Below are positions 53,038 to 61,034 of a stretch of 64,000 bases of DNA, piece after piece. How positions within the stretch are numbered: the stretch's first letter is position 1; every line of letters begins with the position of its first letter. The notes below the pieces were generated by a model. The model did not search any database. It saw only the letters and a program-made list of their open reading frames with translations, and was not told the DNA's origin. A program made the position numbers and the translations under genes. Source of the DNA: Bradyrhizobium viridifuturi. GTDB taxonomy: Bacteria > Pseudomonadota > Alphaproteobacteria > Rhizobiales > Xanthobacteraceae. The stretch is from assembly GCF_001238275.1 (NCBI RefSeq), contig NZ_LGTB01000031.1, forward strand, positions 56,791 through 120,790, in the 5' to 3' direction.

Positions 53038-54021
53038 TCAGATCGAGATCGCTTCCATACTCTTCGCGAGTTCCAGTTCGTCAATCGCCGCAGGTGCCTG
53101 CGCCGCCTTTCGCCATTGCGCAGGGGTGATGCCCATGTGGCTCTTGAACGCCCGCTGGAACGCCGCCTCCGACTGATAGCCGACGGATTCTGCAACCGCT
53201 CCGGTCGAGATCGATGGCTTCCTCAGTTCATTCGTTGCCAGCGTCATGCGGATATCGGTCAGAAGTTCGTTCGGTGAACGTCCGACCTTCTCCTGGAATT
53301 GTCGGGCAAGTGTCGCGCGCGACATATTGGCAAGCTGCGCGAGTTCGGGCAGCGTCCACGCACGCGCGGGCGCGTCGAGCATGGCCGCGACCACCGGCGC
53401 AAGGCGCGGGTGACCCGCGAGCGCAAGCAGCCCGCGTGGAGCGTCCCCGGTCTCGCTGGCGAGCCTCAGAACGAGCGCGAACATCGCCGTCGATAACGCG
53501 TTCAGCATCGCGCGGCCACCAAGCTGATCGCCCGCGGTCTCACCGCGCATCAAGGCAACGAGGCCCGCGAGCTGCCCCTTCGTGTCCCCCTCTCCGGCCT
53601 GCGCGCCGGCCCGCGCGATCAGCACCGGCGGCAGATAGTTGCGCAGCAGCCGGTCGTGGGGCGGGGCAATCGAAAAATGTCCGCACAACAGATCGAGCCG
53701 CGCGTCCGAGCCGGGGTTTTCACTGATCGTGAAGTTGAGGGACGCGCGGTTGTGCGCCTTCAGCGGCGCAGCGCCGCTGCCATCGTGCATGACATGCCGG
53801 GGGTTGCCTGGCAGCAGCAGGATGTCACCGGCCTCCAGTCGCAACGGCCGGCCTCCCGCCGGATTGTCGAGCATCGCCGAGCCTGCGAGCACAGCATGGT
53901 ATGGGATTTCGTTGGCCTCACCCGGCCCCTGCTCGATCCGCCAGGGCGCACCATAGGAGCAGCGCAGGTCAAGGCGACCGCGCACCGGCATCATCTCGAA
54001 CAGCCGGCTCAGCCAATCCAT
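53038..54021 (-). CDS. AraC family regulator with cupin-type sensor
   Basis: A 327-residue regulator. The N-terminal part is an AraC-type cupin (SAMLDNPAGGRPLRLEAGDILLLP; NPRHVMHDG) and the C-terminal AraC domain has LPELAQLANMSRATLARQFQ and VAESVGYQSEAAFQRAFKS. It is divergent from the carboxymuconolactone-decarboxylase-like gene, which it likely controls. Confidence 0.88.
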   Translation of the reverse strand: MDWLSRLFEMMPVRGRLDLRCSYGAPWRIEQGPGEANEIPYHAVLAGSAMLDNPAGGRPLRLEAGDILLLPGNPRHVMHDGSGAAPLKAHNRASLNFTISENPGSDARLDLLCGHFSIAPPHDRLLRNYLPPVLIARAGAQAGEGDTKGQLAGLVALMRGETAGDQLGGRAMLNALSTAMFALVLRLASETGDAPRGLLALAGHPRLAPVVAAMLDAPARAWTLPELAQLANMSRATLARQFQEKVGRSPNELLTDIRMTLATNELRKPSISTGAVAESVGYQSEAAFQRAFKSHMGITPAQWRKAAQAPAAIDELELAKSMEAISI

Positions 54022-54152
54022 TGCATCCTCTATCGAAGCCTCCTCGTGAGACGAACGAGCATATATGCGAGCCTATCAGGCATTCAAACTCTCATATGGC
54101 GATCATATCGTTGCTCTCAAGTCGTCCACCGTTCCAACCAAGGAGTGCCGCC

Positions 54153-54689
54153 GTGTCCCGCCTTTCCGTCCCAAATCTCGAAACCGACGCCGGCCCCTCC
54201 GGCAAAGTCTATGCGCAGATCAAGAAGGCCATCGGCAGCGTGCCGAATACCTTCGCGGCCATCGCAGCCCATGGCCCCGCAGCGCTCAAGTCCATCCTCG
54301 CTGCCGATACCGTGCTCGCCTCAGGCGGCCTGACCAACTCCGACAAGGAGATCGTCAAGCTCGTCATCAGCGAGGCCGCCGGTTGTGACTATTGTGTTGC
54401 CGCCCACAGCCATCTTGGAAGGCTCGCCGGCCTTACGCCGGAGGTACTGAGGCAAATCCGCGAGGGTCTGCCGACCGGCGATGCCCGGCGCGATGTGCTG
54501 GTCGCGTTCGTCGACAAGCTCGCGCGGACCAGCGGAACGATCAGCGAAGAAGATTTCAACGCGATCAAATCCGCCGGTTACAGCGACGCACAACTCGTCG
54601 AGATCAGCCTCGCCTTTGCCACCACCACGTTCACCAATATCTTCAACCGCATCAACGACACCGAGCTCGACTTTCCGGCGGTCGCGTAA
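54153..54689 (+). CDS. carboxymuconolactone decarboxylase/AhpD-type protein
   Basis: A 178-residue protein with the CDYCVAAHSHLG motif of AhpD-like members (Cys-x-x-Cys...His). It could be a thiol peroxidase-like reductant or a lactone decarboxylase. The start is a GTG at 54,153: AAGGAG at 54,140-54,145 is spaced 7 bases from it. It is divergent from the AraC gene, a pair seen often for this family. Confidence 0.8.
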   Translation: MSRLSVPNLETDAGPSGKVYAQIKKAIGSVPNTFAAIAAHGPAALKSILAADTVLASGGLTNSDKEIVKLVISEAAGCDYCVAAHSHLGRLAGLTPEVLRQIREGLPTGDARRDVLVAFVDKLARTSGTISEEDFNAIKSAGYSDAQLVEISLAFATTTFTNIFNRINDTELDFPAVA

Positions 54690-54724
54690 CATGGCGATGT
54701 CGTCTCGGATCAGGGATCACGACC

Positions 54725-54850
54725 ATGACCGCGTTAGCCAGCGCGAATTCTTGTCAGACCCCCTCGTCCGCGCGGACGCGGCTTACTAGGCATCTCGTTC
54801 ACGCCTCGATAGTGATCATGTTGTTCTCCGACAGGATCTGGTTCGCCTGA
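54725..54850 (+). pseudogene. DUF417 remnant (third copy, truncated)
   Basis: A 41-codon frame from ATG to TGA whose residues (MTALASANSC onward and RLTRHLVHASIVIMLFS) match the first part of DUF417 protein 1 (MTTLT..., YHMVRASMVILFF). The rest of the gene is missing, so it is a fragment. It lies between the AhpD-type gene and ICR-x-C member C. Confidence 0.5.
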
Positions 54851-54887
54851 TCCGGCATTGGACGGCCCTCTGCTGAGGGAACGATGC

Positions 54888-54918
54888 GTTGCCGGCGAAC
54901 TTCAAGTTCGCCGGCAAC
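54888..54918. repeat. 15-bp perfect inverted repeat
   Basis: GTTGCCGGCGAACTT and AAGTTCGCCGGCAAC are separated by one C. It lies between the DUF417 fragment and the convergent ICR-x-C gene C. It may be a terminator without T-run, or a cruciform. Confidence 0.6.
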
Positions 54919-55007
54919 TGCGCGTTCAGGCCGGCGTGGCGCGGATCACGTCGGAGCATTTCGGTCCATCGGATGGGCTGCGCAACCATGCCTGGCGCGG
55001 CCAACGA

Positions 55008-55361
55008 TCAGCAGCGACGGCAAATAACCAGCTTTCGATCAAGCTCCTGATCCTGCAATTTCAGCATCTCGTCCAGATCGATACCGCGCCTGTGAACCGC
55101 CATCGCGCTTGCAGAGTTGGGGTCGAACGATTGCCCATGCGGCTGAACGTGCACCTCCGGCAATAGCGAATACGCCGGCTGGCCACCTAGCCTGGATGGA
55201 TCGTCGTAGCTCGGCGTGTCGTCCACATGCTCTGACGGTCCCCGCATCATCCCCGAGACCCCATGGTTATGTCGCCGCGTGGACGCACTGGTCGGGTCGA
55301 TGATCAGCATAAGGCCGAAGGCTGCAATCGTGACCTGCCAGCACTTTGGGTTTCTAGTCAT
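55008..55361 (-). CDS. exported small protein ending ICRRC (family member C)
   Basis: A 117-residue protein with a signal segment (VTIAAFGLMLIIDPTSA). The mature part is His- and Asp-rich in the centre, with FDPNSASAMAVHRR and the ending DRKLVICRRC. It shares PNS-x-A...RR and the Cys-Arg-x-Cys end with member A. It starts 19 bases after the stop of a hydrolase gene on the same strand. Confidence 0.65.
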   Translation of the reverse strand: MTRNPKCWQVTIAAFGLMLIIDPTSASTRRHNHGVSGMMRGPSEHVDDTPSYDDPSRLGGQPAYSLLPEVHVQPHGQSFDPNSASAMAVHRRGIDLDEMLKLQDQELDRKLVICRRC

Positions 55362-55380
55362 TTGCCACCTTTAAGCTGTT

Positions 55381-56106
55381 TTACATCGCAGCCGCGCGGG
55401 CGGCCCGTACGATCACGTCAGCTACGACGTCCGGGTTGGAGACAGTGACGGCATGCGATGCATTCACCTCAACGACGTGCGATTTTGCACGATCGGCTTC
55501 GAACTTCTGTTCGGCCAGAGGAATCGCGAGATCCTGCAAAGTCCTGATTTGCCAACTCGGCTTGCTCACCCATGCAGCGGATGTCAGCGTCTCGGTCAGG
55601 GCTGCCAAGTTCATCGGGCGTTGGGTGGCGAGCATCGTGGCAGCCTCGCTCGCGGGTACATCGGCTGCGACATTACTGTGGAACTTGTCGCTCTGATAAA
55701 GGAGGTACGTACCGTTGGTTCCGTCAGGGAGAGAGTAGGTGACCGCCTCGACGGACGCGGGGAATGTGCTGCCGGGAAACCGCTCGAGCAAATTGCTTGC
55801 AGCTTCTCCAGCCGCAGGCATCACCGCGGCAGCATAAACGAGGCCCTTGACTTTGGGGTCGGTACCGGCCTCGGTGATGACGGCTCCGCCGTAGGAATGG
55901 GCCGCCAAGATCACGGGTCCCTGGATCCTGCCCAACACGCTGCGCAGGTAGGCGGCGTCGATCGCCACGCCCATTAGCGGATTGGCGAATGCGACGACCG
56001 GATAGCCAGCGCGCTGGAGCCGCTCGATCACTTTATTCCAGATCGACCCGTCTTCGAAGGCTCCGTGCACAAGCACGATCGTGGGCGTGAGTGTTTCGGG
56101 ATTCAT
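55381..56106 (-). CDS. alpha/beta hydrolase (intact nucleophile)
   Basis: A 241-residue hydrolase related to the exported one at 17,614-18,477 but cytoplasmic and with the normal elbow AAHSYGGAV (Ser71). VLVHGAFEDGSIW is the oxyanion region and NASHAVT supplies the His. The substrate is unknown. Followed 19 bases later by ICR-x-C member C. Confidence 0.82.
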   Translation of the reverse strand: MNPETLTPTIVLVHGAFEDGSIWNKVIERLQRAGYPVVAFANPLMGVAIDAAYLRSVLGRIQGPVILAAHSYGGAVITEAGTDPKVKGLVYAAAVMPAAGEAASNLLERFPGSTFPASVEAVTYSLPDGTNGTYLLYQSDKFHSNVAADVPASEAATMLATQRPMNLAALTETLTSAAWVSKPSWQIRTLQDLAIPLAEQKFEADRAKSHVVEVNASHAVTVSNPDVVADVIVRAARAAAM

Positions 56107-56245
56107 CGTGATTCCTACTCATGAAAGTTATGCAAGCGATGGTTCGCTGACACGCGCGCAAAGCCGCGCCTACCGAATCTCCGGAGCTGCCAGGACCAGC
56201 ATCTGAGATCGTAGTGCCGGAAAGAGCCGCATGATGCCGGCAGGG

Positions 56246-57124
56246 CTAGCTCGGCAAATGGTACTGCCGGTACCACCTGTTGATCTCGCCGCTGGTCGTC
56301 AGCCACACGTCCTTTTGGCTCGAGATGTAGGCGAGGGCTGCGGCCAGGTGCTTCGTCCGAAACGCCTGCCCCGTGATAAAGGGATGCAAGGCAATAGGAA
56401 GAACCCTCGGAATCCGTTCGCCCTCCTCGTAGAGGACGTCGAACTGGTCGCGTATCATCCGGCCAAAATCTTCAGCGGACGTACCGAACGTCAGAACCGA
56501 CGGAAGATCGTTGCATTCAACGGAGTACGGCATTCCCAGAAGGGAGCCCTTCTTCACTTTCATCTGGAAGGGCAGGTCATCGCACGTATAGTCGCACAGA
56601 TACTCGATACCACGCTCAGCGAGCAGATCCGGCGTGGCGTGCGTCTCCGTCAAGAACGGGCTGAGCCAACCCTTGGGCCTTTCACCGGTGGCCGCCGCGA
56701 TGACCGTGAGCGTGTCCTCGATTAGCGCCGCCTCCTGCTCCAACGAAAGCCCGTTGACGATCTCGGAGTTGTTTCGTCCATGCCCCATGAAATCCCATTT
56801 GCGCTTCGAGCCTTCCTCAACGACCCGCGCATATTCCCGACAAACATCGGAATTGAGACACACGCTTGCCGGCAAGCCATACTTGTCCAACGTCTCCATC
56901 AGCCGCCAAATGCCGACGCGCTGCCCGTAATCCCGCCAACCATAGTTGAGAGAGTCCGGCGCAAAATGCGTGGTGTGCGGCACGATTGCCGGGCCAGGCC
57001 GATCCTCCGGAAAGTGCTCTATATTGATGTAGATTGCGACCGCGACGCGTTCCTTTTTCGGAAAGGACGCAAGCGGACGATCGACGATCGGCGTGAACTC
57101 GTAGCGTCTGGTTTGTGTCTGCAT
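56246..57124 (-). CDS. polysaccharide deacetylase/allantoinase-like (PuuE type)
   Basis: A 292-residue protein of the NodB-like fold: VAVAIYINIEHF at the start, WRLMETLDKYGLPASVCLNSDVC, FMGHGRNNSE, and GWLSPFLTETHATPDLLAERG. These are as in PuuE/HpbA-type hydrolases that cleave purine-derived or other amides rather than chitin. The ATG overlaps the stop of a 61-codon frame by TGATG. The ECF promoter P6 is upstream. Confidence 0.78.
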   Translation of the reverse strand: MQTQTRRYEFTPIVDRPLASFPKKERVAVAIYINIEHFPEDRPGPAIVPHTTHFAPDSLNYGWRDYGQRVGIWRLMETLDKYGLPASVCLNSDVCREYARVVEEGSKRKWDFMGHGRNNSEIVNGLSLEQEAALIEDTLTVIAAATGERPKGWLSPFLTETHATPDLLAERGIEYLCDYTCDDLPFQMKVKKGSLLGMPYSVECNDLPSVLTFGTSAEDFGRMIRDQFDVLYEEGERIPRVLPIALHPFITGQAFRTKHLAAALAYISSQKDVWLTTSGEINRWYRQYHLPS

Positions 57125-57309
57125 CAGTCGATCACCCCTAGGGAAGCCGCCTCGCCCATCGGTCGCAGGACGACACCCAGTCGCGAACCAAGGACGTCAT
57201 GAACCTCGATTCCGAAATGTCCTTCTGCGAAGCGGTCAGTCCAACCATGGCCATGCTTCCAGCCTGCCGGCCACGCCGCGAATGCGACGCCGACCCCGAC
57301 AGGCACCAT
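57124..57309 (-). other. short frame between promoter P6 and the deacetylase gene
   Basis: A 61-codon frame (MVPVGVGVAF onward) starts near the expected transcription start of P6 and ends overlapping the deacetylase ATG by TGATG. It has no known family. It may be a coupled leader peptide or a fragment. Confidence 0.35.
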
Positions 57310-57315
57310 TGAAGG

Positions 57316-57341
57316 TTCGGATCATCAGCCCGTTTGGTTAC
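57316..57341 (-). promoter_or_regulatory. ECF (SigF-type) promoter P6
   Basis: Minus-strand TGTAACC with CGAA exactly 16 bases after GTAACC. It points to the deacetylase-like gene (first ATG at 57,124, or the small frame at 57,309). Confidence 0.75.
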
Positions 57342-57704
57342 AGGCATCGAATGATTAATCATCCGGCGAACCGCTCATACTGCGCCCGCGACTCGCGACG
57401 AACTTCCCGTCGCCAGCCGAGCCGGCGGCTCAGGATGACCACTTATGACAACGGAATCGCTCTGACCTCGCGATACCTTGTTCGGCGATCCCATCGGGAT
57501 TTCGAGTCAGGGCCGGGCTCGATTCCGGCCCGAGCGATGGCGGAGATCTGAATGGCGTGGAACCTGCGCGCTGTCGCGGAGGCTAGTGAAAATTCTTTCT
57601 AACGAATGCCGTGCGTCAGCTTGTTGGTATTTCTGCTGGCATCGGCAGCCACCGAAAACGAAAAACCAACTTAAATTCAATTGGTTATACGACCAGTCGA
57701 TTAT

Positions 57705-57731
57705 CGGCCAGGGGCACCAACCAGGCTGTTC
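57705..57731. repeat. attR: right 27-bp direct repeat of the tRNA-Leu 3' end
   Basis: An exact copy of 16,497-16,523. The bases before it (TCGATTATCGG) retain part of the tRNA T arm, and those after it (GCGCCCGTTCTTCCCAGACG) resemble the sequence past attL. Confidence 0.8.
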
Positions 57732-58149
57732 GCGCCCGTTCTTCCCAGACGTCCGCGGCCGTCCGCGAAGCGCTCGAATCCCTTAAAAATAGGCATTCCG
57801 CATAGGTCGGTGTTCGTCACCGCTTGTTCTCGTGCAGTCGCAGCCGGCCGGCAAGGCAAAGATCCGAGCACCGAGAAGCAGCTCGATAGGCACAGGCAGG
57901 CAGCCACCCGGCTTTCCGGCAATGGACCGGTGAATGGCTCGCAAAGGAGAAAGTCAGACGGGGCAAGATCGTCGCGGCGCGCACCGCAACCATCGAGGTG
58001 CTCGAGCTTCGCGTCGGCTACGTCAAGGATCGCTTCGGCAAGCTGTGCAGGCATCGCGCTCTGCCCGGGGTTCGCCTGACTGAGGGAAAGTGAACGAGCT
58101 GATCGCTGGTGCCCAATCCGGTGCGCATCGACTGATCGAAAGTCGAGCC
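57732..58149. other. gap with a possible decayed gene
   Basis: After attR no intact gene is seen. Plus-strand codons from about 57,940 to 58,045 (KEKVRRGKIVAARTATIEV, then VGYVKDRFGKL) look protein-like but are broken on both sides. This may be remnant mobile-element or backbone sequence. Confidence 0.3.
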
Positions 58150-59013
58150 TCAAGATAAGTGCAAACCGAAGTCGTAGTGCAGATGGAAAAAGGGCGAGTT
58201 CTGGATAAGGCCGTCCGGCGCCTGCCCCGCCGGCATCTCGATAAATTCGCGCACCAGGCTGTCCTTGACGCCGAAGACGACGTCGGTGTCGAGATACTTG
58301 TCACCTTCGGCGAACACGTGCGTCACCAGCTTTTGATAGCCAGGCGCCGAAATCATGAAGTGGATGTGCGCCGGTCGCCACGGATGCCGTCCCTGCTTCT
58401 CCAGCATGGCTCCGACAGGACCGTCGTGAGGAATGGGATATGCCGCCGGCCTAATACTCCAGAAACTGAACTTGCCATCTCCGTCCGTCGAGAACCGGGC
58501 CCTCATGGCCAGGCTACCAGTCTCCTCGAATTGCTGGACGTCGTAGTAGCCATCGCCGTCCGAATGCCAGACATCGACGACGGCGCCCCTGATCGGCGTG
58601 CCGTCCGGAGCATTGACTGTTCCCGTGACGATGAGCGGGTCACCTACGAGACCGCCTGAGATATTTTCCCCGGACCCTTTCTCGGGTGGTCCCTCCACGT
58701 AAAAGGGTCCAAGCACTGTCGACTCCGTGACTCCCTGGGCTGCTCCGTGATTAATCGCATCCACGAGCATCGAGACGCCGAGCGTATCCGACAGAAGCAC
58801 GAACTCTTGGCGTGTGTTCGTGCACATCTTTCCTGTATCGGTCAGGAACGCGATCCCCCGCTCCCATTCCTCGATGGTCGGCCGCACCTCCCTCACGAAT
58901 GCATGGAGATGCCGGACCAACGCGGCGCTGACCTCGCCCGCTCGCCTGTCGCTTGCACCTGAAAGACGGTCGATGACCGCGTCAGTGATCGTGATCTCGT
59001 CAAAGTTTCGCAT
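58150..59013 (-). CDS. intradiol ring-cleavage dioxygenase (hydroxyquinol/catechol 1,2-type)
   Basis: A 287-residue dioxygenase that should cleave hydroxyquinol or a catechol between the hydroxyls. DGYYDVQQFEE and AAYPIPHDGP supply the two Tyr iron ligands, and HPWRPAHIHFMI the two His. VLGPFYVEGPP begins the catalytic domain after an N-terminal helical part. With the monooxygenase and flavin reductase upstream, hydroxyquinol is the likely substrate. It is preceded by the broken maleylacetate reductase gene. Confidence 0.88.
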   Translation of the reverse strand: MRNFDEITITDAVIDRLSGASDRRAGEVSAALVRHLHAFVREVRPTIEEWERGIAFLTDTGKMCTNTRQEFVLLSDTLGVSMLVDAINHGAAQGVTESTVLGPFYVEGPPEKGSGENISGGLVGDPLIVTGTVNAPDGTPIRGAVVDVWHSDGDGYYDVQQFEETGSLAMRARFSTDGDGKFSFWSIRPAAYPIPHDGPVGAMLEKQGRHPWRPAHIHFMISAPGYQKLVTHVFAEGDKYLDTDVVFGVKDSLVREFIEMPAGQAPDGLIQNSPFFHLHYDFGLHLS

Positions 59014-59043
59014 AGTTCCCTATCCAATTCATCTTTGGTGAAG

Positions 59044-59358
59044 TCACGCCAAATCCTGTAATCGTCCACCCGGATTGTCTTCGCCGGACGACCGCCACAC
59101 GCCGCGCGCAGTATCTCGCGGGTCGACGAGTGGTCGAAGGGGTAAGGATTCGCTTGTCGGAGTGTGCAGGACGGCGCCCGAATAGACGTCGCTGCAGGAG
59201 CGACCGAGAAGGTCGCGCAGCATTCCGCCTTCACGCTGCTGGGCTGCAAACCACGAATGCCTTCGATCAAGCCGTTCAACCTCGCTGCCAATCGACACGA
59301 TTGTCCGCGAACCAAAAATCACGCGTGTCGGCACGCCGGAAAACGTGAAGCGTGGCAT
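59044..59358 (-). pseudogene. maleylacetate reductase with internal deletion
   Basis: The first 75 codons match a maleylacetate reductase start (MPRFTFSGVPTRVIFGS, EVERL, then LLGRSCSDVYSGAVLHTPT). At about 59,155 the frame changes: the other frame then reads QANPYPFDHSSTREILRAAC to GGRPA, which resembles the C-terminal end of the same family. Some 250 residues, including the NAD and substrate sites, are gone. The gene lies where an intact reductase would complete the hydroxyquinol pathway. Confidence 0.7.
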
Positions 59359-59387
59359 GATTCACCTTCGAAAGGCACTGAAGAGAC

Positions 59388-59413
59388 CGCGAAAGCCCAC
59401 TGGGGCTTCCGCG
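59388..59413 (-). terminator. hairpin after the monooxygenase gene
   Basis: CGCGAAAGCCC and GGGCTTCCGCG form a near-perfect stem 20 bases past the monooxygenase stop on the minus strand. It may limit read-through into the broken reductase and dioxygenase genes. Confidence 0.5.
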
Positions 59414-59432
59414 ATCTTGGGTGACGCTTCGC

Positions 59433-61013
59433 CTATCCGGCCGCGTCGTTCATGTAGGACTTCTTAACATCCTGGGCTTTCGCGTAGTCAGGCTGGAAGC
59501 GGACGCTGGCGTAGTGGGACTTCTGCTCGGCTTCCTGCGCACGCTTCCCTAGCTCCGCTGTGTCGCCGAAGCCGAGCACCTGCCGCGCCAGCTCGGTCAG
59601 CGGTCCATCGACCTGATACTCGGTGCGCTGCATCGTCAGCAAGTTGATGAGATAGAGAGGCGTGCCGTTGAACTTTTCGAACATCTCGTGGCGGTTGCCC
59701 CATTCGCTCAGGAATCGCTCGCTGATCTGGCGGAATATCTTGATGCGGTCGTAGGCGCTGATCTCCGCGCCGCGGAGGGCCTCGGCGAGCTTCGGACCGA
59801 TGTATGGATCTTCCATCTCGCGCTTCGACGGTTGGATAACGACACCGCGACCGCAGAAGTCGATCAGCGTGTTCACCATCTTGGCCTGGTTCTCGAGGTA
59901 GTAGGCGCGGCCGAAGTCGATGTAGATATTGTTCGGCTTGAACAATCCACCGGGGGTCGCGAATCCGGTCTCTTCAGCGGCGATCATGAAGGCCCGGCAG
60001 GTCTCGCGGAAGCGAATGAGCTCAGCGAGCTGCGCCGCGACGACCGGGTTGGTGCTGGTGCCCAGCGATTGAGTCAAGAGCAGAGCGAGACCGACCATCA
60101 GCTCGGCATGGACACAATGACGGATCTGGGTCTCGAGATGCACCCAGTCGAATTGCCGTTGCGGATACCATTTCGCGTGGTCAGGATTGCCAACGTGCTG
60201 CACCCGGTCCCACGGAATGAGGACGTCGTCGAAGTAGACCATCGCGTCGAGTTCGTCACCGATCGTGGCCAACGGGCGATCGTACGGATCTGCGTCCGGC
60301 TGCGCGTTCGACTTGCGGGCCACGACCGAAATGCCTTTCGTAGCGATCGGCACGAGCGCGTAGACAGTCTGCTCCGCGGTCTGGCCGGGGCGCCACAAGT
60401 TTCCAATAAGAAGATGATTGACGAAAGGAACGGACGTACCGATCGCCTTCCAGCCGCGGACAAGGATGCCGTCGTCGCGTTCTTCGATGATCTTCAGCAT
60501 CGGCGTCTCGGCCATCGCATTGTCACGGCCGCGATCGAACTGGACATCGAGGAACATCGGCGAGATAGCCAGATCCTGAGCCGTGACCTCTTCCCACTGA
60601 CGCTGAATATTTCCGGAGAGATCGCGCTTCTTGCCGCTGAAGCGCGAGTTCTCCGACCAAGGCCTCTGGTCGTCCACCTGGGTGAACATAACCACATTCA
60701 TGCCGGCCGGCGGCCGTGTGAAGATGCCGCCCTTGAAGTGACGGCAAAGGAAGTCGCAGTACTGGCGGCGTTTGACCACATCTTCCTTTGATCGCGGAAG
60801 GAACCAGTGCATCGACTGGCGCTTGCCGTCCTCATCGATGAAAGTCGCAATGTCTTGATGCTTCGGGTCGAGATGAAGATCGTAGTATTCGGCGATGGCA
60901 TTCGCATACCCCTTCGTCATGGGATGCGTGGTCACGTCCTCGATCAGCTCACCACCGACGTAGACGCGACGGCCGTCTCGTAGAGACTGAAGATACTCGG
61001 CACCGGTTCTCAT
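59433..61013 (-). CDS. FADH2-dependent aromatic monooxygenase (HpaB/TftD/HadA family)
   Basis: A 526-residue oxygenase that uses reduced flavin from a partner reductase to hydroxylate phenols. MRTGAEYLQSLRDGRRVYVGG is the family start, and the core has FDWVHLETQIRHCVHAELMVGLAL and GRGVVIQPSKREMEDP. AAGGAG precedes the ATG at 61,013. With the flavin reductase and a hydroxyquinol-type dioxygenase it fits the TftD/TcpA/HadA group that removes chloro or nitro groups from phenols. The exact substrate is not known. Confidence 0.85.
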   Translation of the reverse strand: MRTGAEYLQSLRDGRRVYVGGELIEDVTTHPMTKGYANAIAEYYDLHLDPKHQDIATFIDEDGKRQSMHWFLPRSKEDVVKRRQYCDFLCRHFKGGIFTRPPAGMNVVMFTQVDDQRPWSENSRFSGKKRDLSGNIQRQWEEVTAQDLAISPMFLDVQFDRGRDNAMAETPMLKIIEERDDGILVRGWKAIGTSVPFVNHLLIGNLWRPGQTAEQTVYALVPIATKGISVVARKSNAQPDADPYDRPLATIGDELDAMVYFDDVLIPWDRVQHVGNPDHAKWYPQRQFDWVHLETQIRHCVHAELMVGLALLLTQSLGTSTNPVVAAQLAELIRFRETCRAFMIAAEETGFATPGGLFKPNNIYIDFGRAYYLENQAKMVNTLIDFCGRGVVIQPSKREMEDPYIGPKLAEALRGAEISAYDRIKIFRQISERFLSEWGNRHEMFEKFNGTPLYLINLLTMQRTEYQVDGPLTELARQVLGFGDTAELGKRAQEAEQKSHYASVRFQPDYAKAQDVKKSYMNDAAG

Positions 61014-61034
61014 AGCTCACTCCTTGTCATGTTT

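Larger units (their letters stand above)
16512..57731. mobile_element. tRNA-Leu genomic island, about 41 kb
   Basis: The region between the two direct repeats carries accessory functions (urease, P460 cytochromes, hydrolases, regulators) and six copies of one ECF-type promoter absent from the flanks. No integrase, relaxase or phage gene was recognised, so it may be a decayed island or part of a larger one whose integrase lies past the window. The aromatic cluster right of the second repeat also looks accessory, so tandem insertion is possible. Confidence 0.65.
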
